A stretch of DNA of 64,000 nt from an uncultured Eubacteriales bacterium (GCA_900319795.1 ONPU01000014.1:56251-120250); one strand, 5' to 3'. Positions 50,892 through 60,206 are shown, numbered from the stretch's first letter. A program made the numbers and translations. Notes: generated by a model from the letters alone, not told the origin.

Positions 50892-51677
50892 ATGAAAATC
50901 AGATGGACAGCAGCGGTTGCGCTGGCAGCTCTTACGGCAGTTACATTCGCGGGATGCGGCGGCTCCGGATCGGCGTCGGCTACGGACAAGATCAAGAAAG
51001 CCGGCAAAGTCGTGATGACCACCAATGCCGAGTTCGAACCTTTTGAATATAAGGACGGAGATGAAATTACGGGCATCGATATTGAAATCAGCCAGGCCAT
51101 AGCCGATAAGCTCGGTGTGAAACTGGAGATTTCCGATATCGCATTTGACTCGCTTATTCCGAGCCTCAATGCCGGGAAGGCGGATTTCATCGCGGCCGGT
51201 ATGACGGCTACGGAAGACCGCAGAAAGAACGTGGATTTCTCCGAGGCCTATTTCAATGCTTCCCAGGCAATCATTGTCACGGTTGATTCTGAGATCGCGA
51301 GCCGTACGGATCTGAACGGAAAGATCGTCGGAGTTCAGCAGGGAACTACCGGTGACAGCTATTGCACAAATGAGGACGGATCCAGCGATGTCCAGGTTGG
51401 CGAAGTCAAGCGCTATCCGAAGGGTATGGACGCGGTATCCGATCTGATCGCAGGCCGTCTGGACGCGGTTGTCATCGACAACTTCCCGGCTGAAAAGCTT
51501 GTGGGCAAGAATGCGGACACAATCAAGAAACTGGATGAAGCCCTTACCGAAGAAGAGTACGCAATTGCACTTCCCAAGGGAAGCGACCTGACGGATACTG
51601 TCAATGAGACAATTAAAGAGCTCAATGAGAGCGGTAAGATGGATGAGATCGTGAGCAAGTATATCTCTGCCGAATAA
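50892..51677 (+). CDS. Amino acid ABC importer binding lipoprotein
   Basis: This protein of about 261 residues has a lipoprotein signal (lipobox TFAGC, Cys about residue 22), a Gly/Ser linker and a family 3 solute-binding fold. FEPFEYKDGDEITGIDIEISQAIADKLG and GMTATEDRRKNVDFSEAYF are the polar amino acid-binding signature. The ATG at 50892 has GGGAGGAC upstream. It delivers a polar amino acid to the permease and ATPase encoded next. The exact amino acid is not predictable; cystine, glutamine and histidine are all possible. Confidence 0.93.
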   Translation: MKIRWTAAVALAALTAVTFAGCGGSGSASATDKIKKAGKVVMTTNAEFEPFEYKDGDEITGIDIEISQAIADKLGVKLEISDIAFDSLIPSLNAGKADFIAAGMTATEDRRKNVDFSEAYFNASQAIIVTVDSEIASRTDLNGKIVGVQQGTTGDSYCTNEDGSSDVQVGEVKRYPKGMDAVSDLIAGRLDAVVIDNFPAEKLVGKNADTIKKLDEALTEEEYAIALPKGSDLTDTVNETIKELNESGKMDEIVSKYISAE

Positions 51678-51763
51678 CTTACTTTTTTACTGCTGAAGAA
51701 TCGTACCGGGAGGCACTTACGTGTATGACTTTTGAGTGCTTCCTGTGTCTTATAGGGGGTATA

Positions 51764-52462
51764 ATGAGCAACCTTGCCACACGGCTTTATGATGATTTTA
51801 TCTATCAGAAAAGATATCTCTATCTTGTACAGGGACTTGGAAACACAGTACTGATCACTATTTTCGCGCTGGTGATCGGTGTAATCCTCGGCTTTGCCGT
51901 CGCGCTGATCCGTGTGAGGTACGCGCGTGAGGAAAAACCCGGTTTCCTTCTGAAAGCCCTGAATCTTTTAAGCGGCATCTATCTGACGGTGATTCGCGGA
52001 ACACCGATCGTGGTCCAGCTGATGATCATGTATTTCGTGATCCTGGCAAGCGGAGCGCCTCTTCTCATCGCGATTCTGTCGTTCGGAATCAACTCCGGCG
52101 CTTATGTGGCGGAAGTTGTCCGAAGCGGGATTCAGTCGATTGACCGGGGACAGACGGAAGCCGGACGTTCTCTGGGACTTTCGGGAACCCAGACGATGAT
52201 CCACATTATTCTGCCTCAGGCGTTCAAAAATGTGGCGCCGGCCATTTTCAACGAGTTTATCGCGCTGCTCAAGGAAACATCGGTGGCCGGATATGTCGGT
52301 ATTCAGGATCTTACAAAAGGCGGAGACATTATCCGTTCCATTACGTATGACGCATTTCCGCCGCTTCTGGCTGTTGCGATGGTCTACCTGATCCTGGTAA
52401 TCTTTCTGACCCAGATCCTGCACCAGATCGAAAGGAGGCTTGCTAAGAGTGATCTCCGTTAA
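51764..52462 (+). CDS. Amino acid ABC importer permease
   Basis: This protein of about 232 residues has five membrane helices of the HisM/GlnP family. It carries the [20 protein letters not shown] opening, the [12 protein letters not shown] segment and the [22 protein letters not shown] coupling motif. The ATG at 51764 follows AGGGGG. The end overlaps the ATPase gene by 14 bases, showing translational coupling. Confidence 0.94.
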   Translation: MSNLATRLYDDFIYQKRYLYLVQGLGNTVLITIFALVIGVILGFAVALIRVRYAREEKPGFLLKALNLLSGIYLTVIRGTPIVVQLMIMYFVILASGAPLLIAILSFGINSGAYVAEVVRSGIQSIDRGQTEAGRSLGLSGTQTMIHIILPQAFKNVAPAIFNEFIALLKETSVAGYVGIQDLTKGGDIIRSITYDAFPPLLAVAMVYLILVIFLTQILHQIERRLAKSDLR

Positions 52463-53186
52463 GAACCTGAAGAAAACATTTCATACCCTCAACGGCCCGA
52501 CAGATGTCCTGAACGGAATTGACCTGGATATCCAAAAAGGCGAAAAAGTTGTTATCGTAGGTCCGTCCGGCTCAGGCAAAAGTACACTCCTTCGGTGTAT
52601 GAACCTTCTGGAGAAGCCTACATCCGGTGAAGTCTGGTTTGACGGTCAGCAGATCAATACCGACAATGTCAATCTGGACGCGGTCAGAGCTCAGATGGGA
52701 ATGGTGTTCCAGCACTTTAATCTCTTTCCTCATCTGTCAGTCAGGGAAAATATTACCCTAGCTCCGGTGCTTCTGAAGAAAATGACGCAGAGTGAAGCTG
52801 ACGAGACAGCGCTGAACCTGCTGAAGAGAGTCGGACTTGAGGATAAGATCGATGCTTATCCGAATCAGCTTTCCGGCGGACAGAAGCAGAGAATCGCGAT
52901 TGTGCGGGCCATGGCCATGGACCCGAAGATGATGCTCTTTGACGAGCCGACCTCGGCACTGGATCCGGAGATGGTCGGCGAAGTTCTGGAAGTGATGAAA
53001 GAACTCGCGGAAGCCGGTATGACGATGGCCGTGGTTACCCATGAAATGAATTTCGCCAGGGAAGTGGCGAACAGAGTTGTGTTTGTGGACGAAGGGAAAA
53101 TACTGGAAGAGAACTCACCGGATGAGTTCTTCAGCAATCCGAAGCATCCGCGTACTCAGGATTTTCTTTCCAAGGTACTGATCTGA
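52449..53186 (+). CDS. Amino acid ABC importer ATPase
   Basis: This 245-residue GlnQ/HisP-type ATPase has Walker [11 protein letters not shown]-loop [11 protein letters not shown], signature LSGGQKQR, Walker [15 protein letters not shown] and switch His [11 protein letters not shown] at 52449 is preferred because AAAGGAGG lies 10 bases upstream. TTG at 52440 touches that site. It completes a binding protein, permease and ATPase importer. Confidence 0.95.
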   Translation: MISVKNLKKTFHTLNGPTDVLNGIDLDIQKGEKVVIVGPSGSGKSTLLRCMNLLEKPTSGEVWFDGQQINTDNVNLDAVRAQMGMVFQHFNLFPHLSVRENITLAPVLLKKMTQSEADETALNLLKRVGLEDKIDAYPNQLSGGQKQRIAIVRAMAMDPKMMLFDEPTSALDPEMVGEVLEVMKELAEAGMTMAVVTHEMNFAREVANRVVFVDEGKILEENSPDEFFSNPKHPRTQDFLSKVLI

Positions 53187-53253
53187 AGTGAAGCAGCTGA
53201 TAAACAAGCGTGTTTATGTGAAATGACATCAAAATAAAAGAGGAGAGTATCAA

Positions 53254-53562
53254 ATGGGTAATAAACTGCACAACGAATCCGTGGACAGCCTTTTCGACGC
53301 GATCCTGTCACTTGAGAACAGAGAACAGTGCTATGCGTTCTTTATGGATGTCTGTACGATGAATGAGATTGCTTCGCTTTCGCAGCGCTACGAAGTGGCC
53401 GGAATGCTGAGAGATAAAAGAACTTATCTGGACATCTCTGAGAAAACGGGAGCTTCAACGGCAACGATCAGCCGCGTCAACCGCTCCCTGATATACGGGA
53501 ATGACGGATATGACATCGTCTGGTCCAATCTCGCCAAAAAGAAAGAGGAAGAAAACAAATAA
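53254..53562 (+). CDS. YerC/TrpR-like DNA-binding protein
   Basis: This 102-residue protein of the YerC/YecD family is related to the Trp repressor. The helix-turn-helix is DISEKTGASTATISRVNRSL. The N-terminal helices (SLFDAILSLENREQCYAFFMDVCT) form the dimer core. It is usually found next to pcrA in Firmicutes, as here with one convergent gene in between. The regulon is not known. A strong terminator ends it. Confidence 0.92.
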   Translation: MGNKLHNESVDSLFDAILSLENREQCYAFFMDVCTMNEIASLSQRYEVAGMLRDKRTYLDISEKTGASTATISRVNRSLIYGNDGYDIVWSNLAKKKEEENK

Positions 53563-53566
53563 AGAA

Positions 53567-53592
53567 CGGCGGCCGGTCGGCCGCCGCTTTTT
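53567..53592. terminator. Terminator between yerC-like and DUF1836 genes
   Basis: Perfect 9-bp GC arms CGGCGGCCG and CGGCCGCCG with a two-base gap are followed by CTTTTT. Confidence 0.85.
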
Positions 53593-54205
53593 ACTCCTTG
53601 TGATCCGTGTCCTCTCTGATTTTGTTGAGCTCGTCAATCACGGATTCGATCAGATGTTTTTTGACATAGACGTCAAAACTGAGCAGACATACGAAAGCGA
53701 AGATATAGAGATATACTTCCTCATCGGTTTCCGCTTCGGGAAAGGTGTCCTGCGCGAGTTTTAAGCGCCTGACGATGTCCTTTGTCATATAGTCCGTCTG
53801 AGATGCGACAAGGTCAAACGCGGACTGGTAGATATCGGACATGGACTTTCCGCTGCTGCCCATGAAGAAGTGCTCTTCAAGGGGACTTAACAGTGTTTTG
53901 ATATCGTTGATCTGGAGGAAGTCCTTCAGGTAGTAGACAAAGATCATAAGAAGCAGGTGATCCTTGGAATATTTTTTCTTTTCCGGAGGCGGAATCACTC
54001 TGTTTTTGGTATAATTGTTAATCATTGTTTTTGTAAGGATCTTATCTTCCGGATGCCGCTTGCAGCTTTCAAGCTTGGAATCCATAAATCCCGTAATCTG
54101 ATCCATGTAAAGAGGAATATCCGGGACGTCTTCCGGGCGGATATAGCTCAGATCTGAAAATTGCTTTATTACATAGTGAAGAATATCACGTGATCTGTCA
54201 TCCAT
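53591..54205 (-). CDS. DUF1836 family protein
   Basis: This 204-residue protein has an N-terminal half carrying a MerR-like helix-turn-helix (TKTMINNYTKNRVIPPPEKKKYSKDHL). The C-terminal half is helical and partly hydrophobic (YIFAFVCLLSFDVYVKK) but probably soluble. DUF1836 proteins are putative transcription regulators of Firmicutes with no characterised target I can name. The gene is divergent from pcrA with an 88-base gap. Confidence 0.88.
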   Translation of the reverse strand: MDDRSRDILHYVIKQFSDLSYIRPEDVPDIPLYMDQITGFMDSKLESCKRHPEDKILTKTMINNYTKNRVIPPPEKKKYSKDHLLLMIFVYYLKDFLQINDIKTLLSPLEEHFFMGSSGKSMSDIYQSAFDLVASQTDYMTKDIVRRLKLAQDTFPEAETDEEVYLYIFAFVCLLSFDVYVKKHLIESVIDELNKIREDTDHKE

Positions 54206-54293
54206 ATCTTATATCTCCATTTTCTTCAGATATGATTCTTCCGATACTATGATATAGTTTTTATTACAACATGACAAGGGGAAGTCTGGAAAA

Positions 54294-56594
54294 ATGAATT
54301 CTGATCTTTTGAAAAAACTGAATCCCATGCAGCAGGAAGCCGTCCTGGCAACAGAGGGTCCCGTGCTGATTTTAGCAGGCGCCGGATCGGGAAAGACCCG
54401 TGTCCTCATTCACAGAGCCGCCTGGCTGATCAGTGAATGCGGGGTTTATCCATGGCATATTCTTGCGATTACATTTACCAATAAGGCTGCCGGTGAGATG
54501 AGACAGCGCGTGGACGACCTGATCGGTGAGGAAGCCCGCGATATCCGCGTCAGTACTTTTCACTCTTTTTGTGTGCGCATTTTACGCAGGCACGCGGATC
54601 TTCTCGGCTTTACCGGATCATTTTCAATCTATGACGCGGACGATCAGCTGCGCCTAATGAAGAATATTTTCAAACTGAGAAATATCGATACGAAACGATA
54701 TAAGGAAAAGGCTGTCCTTGCCAGGATATCCTCCGCGAAGGATGAGCTGATTGACGCGGAGGAGTACCGGAAGCTCAATGATGATTTTTATTCAAAGACC
54801 GTAGGAGACCTCTATGCGTCCTATGAGGAAAAGCTGAAAGAGTCTAATGCCATGGACTTCGACGATCTGATCATGAAGACCGTACAGCTTTTCGAAGAAT
54901 ATCCGGACGTCCTTGAGGACTGGCAGGACCGCTATCACTATCTGATGGTGGATGAGTATCAGGATACCAACACGGCACAGTTCCGCCTGATCTCACTTTT
55001 AGCGGCAAAAAGAAGAAATCTCTGCGTGGTCGGAGATGACGACCAGTCGATCTACCGGTTCCGCGGTGCCAATATCCACAACATTCTGGATTTCGAAAAA
55101 GTGTTCCCGGACGCGAAGGTGATCCGACTGGAGCAGAATTACCGCTCGACGAAAACGATCCTCAATGCGGCAAATGAAGTCATTCGCCACAACCACGGAC
55201 GAAAGGAAAAGACACTCTGGACCGAAAATGAAACCGGATGCGCCGTAAGCCTCCGCCGGTTTACGAGGAGCTTTGACGAGGCGGACTTTGTAAGCGGACA
55301 GATCGCACAGGGCGTACGAAATGGGGATGCCCATTATAAAGACTACGCGGTTTTATACCGAACAAATGCCCAGTCCCGTCTATTCGAAGAAAAAATGCTG
55401 TTTGCCAATATTCCCTACCGGATCGTGGGCGGAATCAATTTCTATTCCAGACGGGAGGTCAAGGACATCCTGGCTTATCTGAAAACGATCGACAACGCGC
55501 GGGACGACCTTCAGGCAATGAGAATCCTCAATGTGCCGAAGAGGGGCATCGGCGCCACAAGCGCGACAAAAGTCAGCATGTATGCGGAAGAGTGCGGTAT
55601 TCCGTTCTTTGACGCGGCCTGCGAAGCGGAGCATATACAGGGGCTTTCTTCCGCCGCGGCAAAGAAGATTGTTCGATTTACCGACCTCATCGGAAACTTC
55701 CGGGTCAGGGCAGCCGAGGTTTCTGTCAGTACTCTGGTAAAAGCGGTTATTTCGGATACGGGATACAGGGAAGAACTGGAAGCGGAGGACACAGAAGAGG
55801 CGGAAGCCCGTCTGGAGAACCTGGATGAACTGGTCAACAAGGCCGTCCAGTACGAAGAGAATACGGACAGCCCGTCTCTTTCGAACTTCCTCGAAGAGGT
55901 GGCGCTGATTGCCGATATCGATTCGGTCGATAACGAGGATGACCGGGTTCTGCTCATGACGCTTCATTCCGCAAAAGGACTGGAGTTCCCGTATGTGTTC
56001 ATGACCGGTATGGAAGAGGGCCTGTTCCCCGGGAGCATGGCTGTCAATTCGGACAACCCGGGAGAGGAAATTGAAGAAGAGAGAAGACTCTGCTACGTCG
56101 GCATGACACGCGCCAAGGAAAAACTGGTCATGACAAGTGCCAGGGAACGCATGGTGCGCGGGGAGACAACGGCAAGCCCGCTGTCCCGTTTCGTTCGCGA
56201 AATACCGAGAGAACTGGTTGATCTGGGAGAGGAGAACGCGAGAGTCGGAAGAACGATGCCGGCTCTTGAAAAGAGCAGTATCGGGCGCACATTAAGAGCG
56301 GCAATTAACGATGAAGCGTATACGCCGAAACCGTCTGCCTTATCGCCTTCTTCGACTGTAAGAGGAAAGAGAAAAGATAACTATGACAATCCTTACCTGA
56401 AGAAGCAGACATCGAAGGCCTCGGATTATAAAATCGACTATCAGGTCGGGGATACCGTCCGGCATGTAAAATTCGGAGAAGGAACGGTGCTCGAGATCGT
56501 TCCGTCCGGGAAAGACGCGATGGTGACTGTGGATTTTCGAACCTGGGGACAGAAGAGAATGCTGGCTGCTTTCGCGAAACTCGTGAAAGTATAA
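54294..56594 (+). CDS. pcrA: ATP-dependent DNA helicase PcrA
   Basis: This 766-residue superfamily 1 helicase of the UvrD/PcrA group unwinds 3' to 5' in repair and in removal of RecA and RNA polymerase. Motif I is AGAGSGKTRVL, Ia TFTNKAAGEMRQR, II MVDEYQDTN, III GDDDQSIYRFRGA, IV LEQNYRST, V TLHSAKGLEFPYVF and VI RRLCYVGMTRAKE. The C-terminal 45 residues (YQVGDTVRHVKFGEGTVLEI) form the RNA polymerase-binding Tudor-like fold. GGGGAAG precedes the ATG. Confidence 0.96.
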   Translation: MNSDLLKKLNPMQQEAVLATEGPVLILAGAGSGKTRVLIHRAAWLISECGVYPWHILAITFTNKAAGEMRQRVDDLIGEEARDIRVSTFHSFCVRILRRHADLLGFTGSFSIYDADDQLRLMKNIFKLRNIDTKRYKEKAVLARISSAKDELIDAEEYRKLNDDFYSKTVGDLYASYEEKLKESNAMDFDDLIMKTVQLFEEYPDVLEDWQDRYHYLMVDEYQDTNTAQFRLISLLAAKRRNLCVVGDDDQSIYRFRGANIHNILDFEKVFPDAKVIRLEQNYRSTKTILNAANEVIRHNHGRKEKTLWTENETGCAVSLRRFTRSFDEADFVSGQIAQGVRNGDAHYKDYAVLYRTNAQSRLFEEKMLFANIPYRIVGGINFYSRREVKDILAYLKTIDNARDDLQAMRILNVPKRGIGATSATKVSMYAEECGIPFFDAACEAEHIQGLSSAAAKKIVRFTDLIGNFRVRAAEVSVSTLVKAVISDTGYREELEAEDTEEAEARLENLDELVNKAVQYEENTDSPSLSNFLEEVALIADIDSVDNEDDRVLLMTLHSAKGLEFPYVFMTGMEEGLFPGSMAVNSDNPGEEIEEERRLCYVGMTRAKEKLVMTSARERMVRGETTASPLSRFVREIPRELVDLGEENARVGRTMPALEKSSIGRTLRAAINDEAYTPKPSALSPSSTVRGKRKDNYDNPYLKKQTSKASDYKIDYQVGDTVRHVKFGEGTVLEIVPSGKDAMVTVDFRTWGQKRMLAAFAKLVKV

Positions 56595-56611
56595 GCCGTA
56601 AACAGAGGACT

Positions 56612-56650
56612 AAAAAAGCGCGATCATCGGAAGATCGCGCTTTTTTTTAT
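56612..56650. terminator. Bidirectional terminator after pcrA
   Basis: AAAAAGCGCGATC and GATCGCGCTTTTT arms have long A/T runs outside. It serves pcrA and the convergent PurF-like gene. Confidence 0.9.
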
Positions 56651-56663
56651 AAATCTTATTTAA

Positions 56664-58094
56664 TCAGTTCAGACCGCCTTTTCCGCTCCAGCAGTAGGTG
56701 CAAAGGGAGCAGCTGTCGATACTGATTGCCTCCAGCATGTCGTCGAGGCGGTGATAGTGCAGGGAGGTGAAATTCAGTTCCTTTCGGATTTCTTCCAGCA
56801 TTGCCGCGTATTCCGGCGAATCCGGATTGACATAGCGGTCCAGCACTTCCGGATTATTTTCCGCGCCCTGTTCCAGTTTTCCGATGACACGTCTTGTGAT
56901 CAGCTCCATTTCGGAGTTGGAACGTGAGAAATTGAGGTAGGGACAGCCGTATAAAAGAGGCGGACACGCAGGCCTTATATGAACTTCCTTGGCTCCGTTC
57001 TGGAACAGATATTCCGTTGTCTCCCGAAGCTGGGTTCCTCTGACGATGGAGTCGTCGATGAGGAGCAGGCTTTTTCCGCTGATCAGATCCCGATTCGGAA
57101 TCAGCTTCATTTTGGCGATCAGTTCTCTCTTGTCCTGATGTGTCGGCATAAAGCTGCGGGGCCAGGTGGGTGTATATTTTACAAACGGTCTTTCGTACGG
57201 AATGCCGGATTCATTCGAATAGCCGACGGCATGGGCGATTCCGGAATCAGGAACGCCGGCGACACAGTCCGGGCGGATTCCACGCGTCAGATCTCTCCTG
57301 GCCAGAGCCTGGCCGCAGGCATAACGGGAGGCTTCCACATTGAGACCTTCATAGGACGAAGCGGGAAAGCCGTAATAGATCCATAAAAAGGTGCAGATAT
57401 GCATCTCGTTGAACGGTTCGCAAACTGTTTCAAATCCGTCTTCCGTCATGAAAATGACTTCTCCGGGGCCCAGTTCACGGACATCTTCATATCCGAGATT
57501 CAGATAGGAGAAACTCTCAAAACAGACGCAATAGCCGTTCTCTTTCCGGCCGATCGCTACCGGTGTTCTGCCATAGCGGTCTCTTGAGGCATAGATGCCT
57601 TTTTCGGTCATAATCAGAATGGTCATGGAACCTTTGATGAGATTCTGGGCAAGTCTTAACCCCTCCGCGTAGCTCTGCCTTTGATTGATAATGGAGGCCA
57701 CGAGCTCCGTCGGATTGATTCCGCCGCCGGACATTTCCAGGAAATGCTGATGCCCGTATTTGAACAGAAATTCAGTGATTTCATCGATATTATTGATTTT
57801 ACCGACTGTGGTAATAGCGTAGGTTCCGAGATGTGAACGAATGATTAAAGGCTGGGATTCATAATCAGAGATGCATCCGATGCCGAGATGGCCTTCCATG
57901 GACGCGATGTCCGGTTCGAATTTCGGACGGAAGTACGAATTCTCAATGTTGTGTATGGCACGGTCGAATCCTTTTGTTTTACTGTAGACAGCCATTCCGG
58001 CACGCCTTGTGCCGAGATGGGAGTGATAATCTGTTCCGTAAAAAAGATCAAAGACACAATCTTCTGAGGATGCTACTCCGAAAAAACCTCCCAT
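56664..58094 (-). CDS. Amidophosphoribosyltransferase paralogue lacking the Cys nucleophile
   Basis: This 476-residue PurF homologue keeps the two-domain layout. The N-terminal glutaminase-fold domain has lost the invariant Cys that follows the initiator Met: it begins MGGFFGVAS instead of MCGxxG. The phosphoribosyltransferase domain keeps the PRPP loop LLLIDDSIVRGTQ, the DSGIAHAVGYSNESG segment and a cysteine-rich end (CSLCTYC) reminiscent of PurF iron-sulfur ligands. It could use free ammonia, take ammonia from a partner, or act as a regulator. It is a single gene with its own promoter, apart from purA/purB. GAAGGAG precedes the ATG. Confidence 0.87.
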   Translation of the reverse strand: MGGFFGVASSEDCVFDLFYGTDYHSHLGTRRAGMAVYSKTKGFDRAIHNIENSYFRPKFEPDIASMEGHLGIGCISDYESQPLIIRSHLGTYAITTVGKINNIDEITEFLFKYGHQHFLEMSGGGINPTELVASIINQRQSYAEGLRLAQNLIKGSMTILIMTEKGIYASRDRYGRTPVAIGRKENGYCVCFESFSYLNLGYEDVRELGPGEVIFMTEDGFETVCEPFNEMHICTFLWIYYGFPASSYEGLNVEASRYACGQALARRDLTRGIRPDCVAGVPDSGIAHAVGYSNESGIPYERPFVKYTPTWPRSFMPTHQDKRELIAKMKLIPNRDLISGKSLLLIDDSIVRGTQLRETTEYLFQNGAKEVHIRPACPPLLYGCPYLNFSRSNSEMELITRRVIGKLEQGAENNPEVLDRYVNPDSPEYAAMLEEIRKELNFTSLHYHRLDDMLEAISIDSCSLCTYCWSGKGGLN

Positions 58095-58139
58095 AATAAC
58101 TCCTTCGTAAAAAACGCGGTCATCTCACAATTTACATGG

Positions 58140-58169
58140 ATTATAAAGGAGGTCCTTTTGTGAAATCAA
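58140..58169 (-). promoter_or_regulatory. Promoter for the PurF-like gene
   Basis: On the - strand, TTGATT, 18 bases, then a perfect TATAAT, about 45 bases before the start codon. Confidence 0.65.
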
Positions 58170-58237
58170 GCGCACGGAGGCAATTTCAGCGAGTTGAACA
58201 GCATTTTCGAAAAATGCGGGAAATATTCGGCAAAATG

Positions 58238-58268
58238 AAACCCCCGTACCCAGAAGGCCGGAGGTTTC
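58238..58268 (-). terminator. Possible terminator of the deacetylase gene
   Basis: On the - strand, AAACCTCCG pairs with CGGGGGTTT (one wobble), followed by CATTTT. The T run is broken, so support is modest. The rest of 58170-58286 shows nothing else. Confidence 0.4.
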
Positions 58269-58286
58269 TCAAAAGTCTTATTGATT

Positions 58287-59516
58287 TTAATTGGCATCGA
58301 CCGGATAGATTCCGAACTCAAAACCGCGCTCTCTGGCGCCGTCAATGAAGTCGCCCAGCATTGCAGTATTGGTATCGGATTTCGCATGAAGCAGGTAGAT
58401 GGCACCCGGATGCAGCGCGTCCAGAGCTTTCTGAAGCGATTCGTCTACCGGCGGCTGATCATCGTCGTTGTAATCCACATAGGCATAAGACCAGAAAACG
58501 GCCTTGAGACCCATATTGTTTACGAGGCCTAAAGACTGATCACTGTAAGCGCCTTCCGGGAAACGGAAAAGCTTCATGGTATATCCGAACTGATCCTTCA
58601 GGGCATTCTGCATGTTTTCGATCTGGATCGTCTGATCGTCGATCGAAAGCTCGGGCATCACGGGATGGGTGCAGGTATGGTTGCCGAGGATATGCCCTTC
58701 TTCGATCATCCGGCGGACCAGTTCCGGACGCTCTTCAATGAAATACTCTGTCAGGAAGAAGACGGCCTTTACGTTCTTTTCCTTCAGTGTATCCAGGATT
58801 TTGATCGTGTTGTCGTTGCCAAATCCTTCATCCAACGTCAGATAAATGGTTTTCTGGGTTGTATCCCCTATCCAGTCCACATTGAACTGTCCCCATTTGG
58901 ACTCATACCATCTCCAGTCGGTAGGAACATTGTCTCCGTCGCGGTTTTCCGAACTGTAACCGAAATCGAGGCGGTCATTCGGCAGAGTGGAGAGATCCCA
59001 CACAGTATCGTAGGTTGCGGATTCGGAGAGGAACTCTGTCTTGACATAACCTGTGCCGCCATTGAATTCCACTACAGACCAATCACCTTCTTCACCGGTA
59101 CGGGTCAGCGACTGACCGCGCTGGATGGTTCCGAGAGCTTCTGCTTCCTTGCTGGCGGAAGCACGCACGTTGATATCATATCCATTCGCGTAGACCGTAT
59201 CCGGATAGGTTTTTTCAGGAGCGGGTGCTTCTGTCGGTTCCGGAGTCTCGGTCGGTGTCGGTGTTGCTGTCGGCTTCGGCTTTTTGGTCGGAGTCGGTGT
59301 CGGAGTCTCGGTCGGCTCCGGAGTTTCGGTAGGTTCTTCATCCATATCGAATGATACAACAGTATCCTCCGGGGCGCCGGAAGATGAGGAAGAACCCTTC
59401 AGAGCGCCGAATCCGGCCCGGCCTACGAGGAAGGCCATGGCACCGAGAATACCTATCGCAAGCAGCGCCAGAATTACCGTAGCAAAGTTGCGGCCTTTTT
59501 TTGAATTATTTGCCAT
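58287..59516 (-). CDS. PdaA-like polysaccharide deacetylase with SH3 domain
   Basis: This 409-residue exported protein has a membrane anchor at about residues 12-34. A Thr/Pro/Glu-rich wall-spanning linker (TETPEPTETPTPTPT, about 58-100) comes next. A bacterial SH3 domain (about 105-165, YDINVRASASKEAEALGTI) and a NodB deacetylase domain (about 210-400) follow. The NodB motif 1 reads LTLDEGFGN, as in the PdaA group, motif 2 is GNHTCTH, and FRFPEGAYSD is motif 3. PdaA-type enzymes deacetylate N-acetylmuramic acid in peptidoglycan. AAAGGGGT precedes the ATG. Confidence 0.92.
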   Translation of the reverse strand: MANNSKKGRNFATVILALLAIGILGAMAFLVGRAGFGALKGSSSSSGAPEDTVVSFDMDEEPTETPEPTETPTPTPTKKPKPTATPTPTETPEPTEAPAPEKTYPDTVYANGYDINVRASASKEAEALGTIQRGQSLTRTGEEGDWSVVEFNGGTGYVKTEFLSESATYDTVWDLSTLPNDRLDFGYSSENRDGDNVPTDWRWYESKWGQFNVDWIGDTTQKTIYLTLDEGFGNDNTIKILDTLKEKNVKAVFFLTEYFIEERPELVRRMIEEGHILGNHTCTHPVMPELSIDDQTIQIENMQNALKDQFGYTMKLFRFPEGAYSDQSLGLVNNMGLKAVFWSYAYVDYNDDDQPPVDESLQKALDALHPGAIYLLHAKSDTNTAMLGDFIDGARERGFEFGIYPVDAN

Positions 59517-59605
59517 AATTTTACCCCTTTTTCTGATGTATTGTTTTTGTCCTATGATCAGCCCTTCTCCTGATCAGTATGGATTTATGTAACCATACTG
59601 CATTT

Positions 59606-59634
59606 ATTTTAGCGCAACATCCTATTTAGCGCAA
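59606..59634 (-). promoter_or_regulatory. Promoter of the deacetylase gene with duplicated TTGCGCTAAA
   Basis: On the - strand, TTGCGC, 17 bases, TAAAAT. The 10-base word TTGCGCTAAA occurs twice with a 17-base period, once over the -35 and once ending in the -10. This could be chance or an operator. Confidence 0.6.
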
Positions 59635-59687
59635 TTCTTTATGGAAGGGTTCACATTTTTTTCATCTCTATAAAATTCGAATCCTTA

Positions 59688-59716
59688 TGGAAAATACATT
59701 TTCAGCATGGTATAAT
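59688..59716 (+). promoter_or_regulatory. Extended -10 promoter of the small acidic membrane protein gene
   Basis: TGG followed by TATAAT (59711-59716), with a weak -35 (TGGAAA) 17 bases upstream. The 254-base gap 59517-59770 holds this and the divergent deacetylase promoter. Confidence 0.6.
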
Positions 59717-59770
59717 ACTTCATATCATTTTGTTCGGAAAATAACAGCGAACGGAAAGGCGGGTATTCCC

Positions 59771-60097
59771 ATGAAAAAAGGCAGCAGTAAGATTCTTAAG
59801 TTTCTGGCGGTGATTGGCGTCCTTGCGGTTTGCGCAGCGATCGGATATGCGGTATACAAGTTCCTGAATCCGGATTACCTTGAAGACTTCGAAGATGATT
59901 TCGACGATGATTTCGACGATTACTTTGAAGATGAAGAAGATACGTCAGACAAAGTGGCGAGCGTGAAGGAAGCTGCGGAGAAGGCCAAGGAAAAAGCCGA
60001 AGACGCCATTGAAGAAGCTAAGGAACAGGCAGCTGATGCTGTAGACGATGTGAAGAAGGCTGCGGAAGATGCAGGAGAAGCGGCTGCCGAAGAATAA
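59771..60097 (+). CDS. Small membrane-anchored acidic coiled-coil protein
   Basis: This 108-residue protein has a basic start (MKKGSSK), one membrane helix at about residues 10-29, and a very acidic Asp/Glu/Phe block (about 38-57, FEDDFDDDFDDYFEDEED). A regular amphipathic Ala/Lys/Glu helix (about 60-108, KEAAEKAKEKAEDAIEEAKEQ) resembles YtxH or LEA-like segments. No enzyme motif is seen. It may be a stress or envelope spacer protein, but the function is unknown. The ATG at 59771 is chosen because the charge-then-helix pattern starts there; AAAGG lies about 12 bases upstream. Confidence 0.75.
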   Translation: MKKGSSKILKFLAVIGVLAVCAAIGYAVYKFLNPDYLEDFEDDFDDDFDDYFEDEEDTSDKVASVKEAAEKAKEKAEDAIEEAKEQAADAVDDVKKAAEDAGEAAAEE

Positions 60098-60137
60098 TGA
60101 TTCGGAAGAACATCTGATTTGAGAACGGTAAAGATCG

Positions 60138-60164
60138 ATGCCCCGGTAACGGACCGGGGCATTT
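60138..60164 (+). terminator. Hairpin after the acidic membrane protein gene
   Basis: ATGCCCCGGT and ACCGGGGCAT are perfect 10-bp arms followed by TTTGT; the T run is short. Confidence 0.65.
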
Positions 60165-60206
60165 GTATGCGAAAATGTGCGAATGGAACCATAAGGAGAA
60201 GCCCGA

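Noticed and set aside
53187-53253. ATAAACA/TGTTTAT hairpin as terminator after the amino acid importer
   Set aside because: The 7-bp AT-rich stem has no T run, so support is too weak to annotate.
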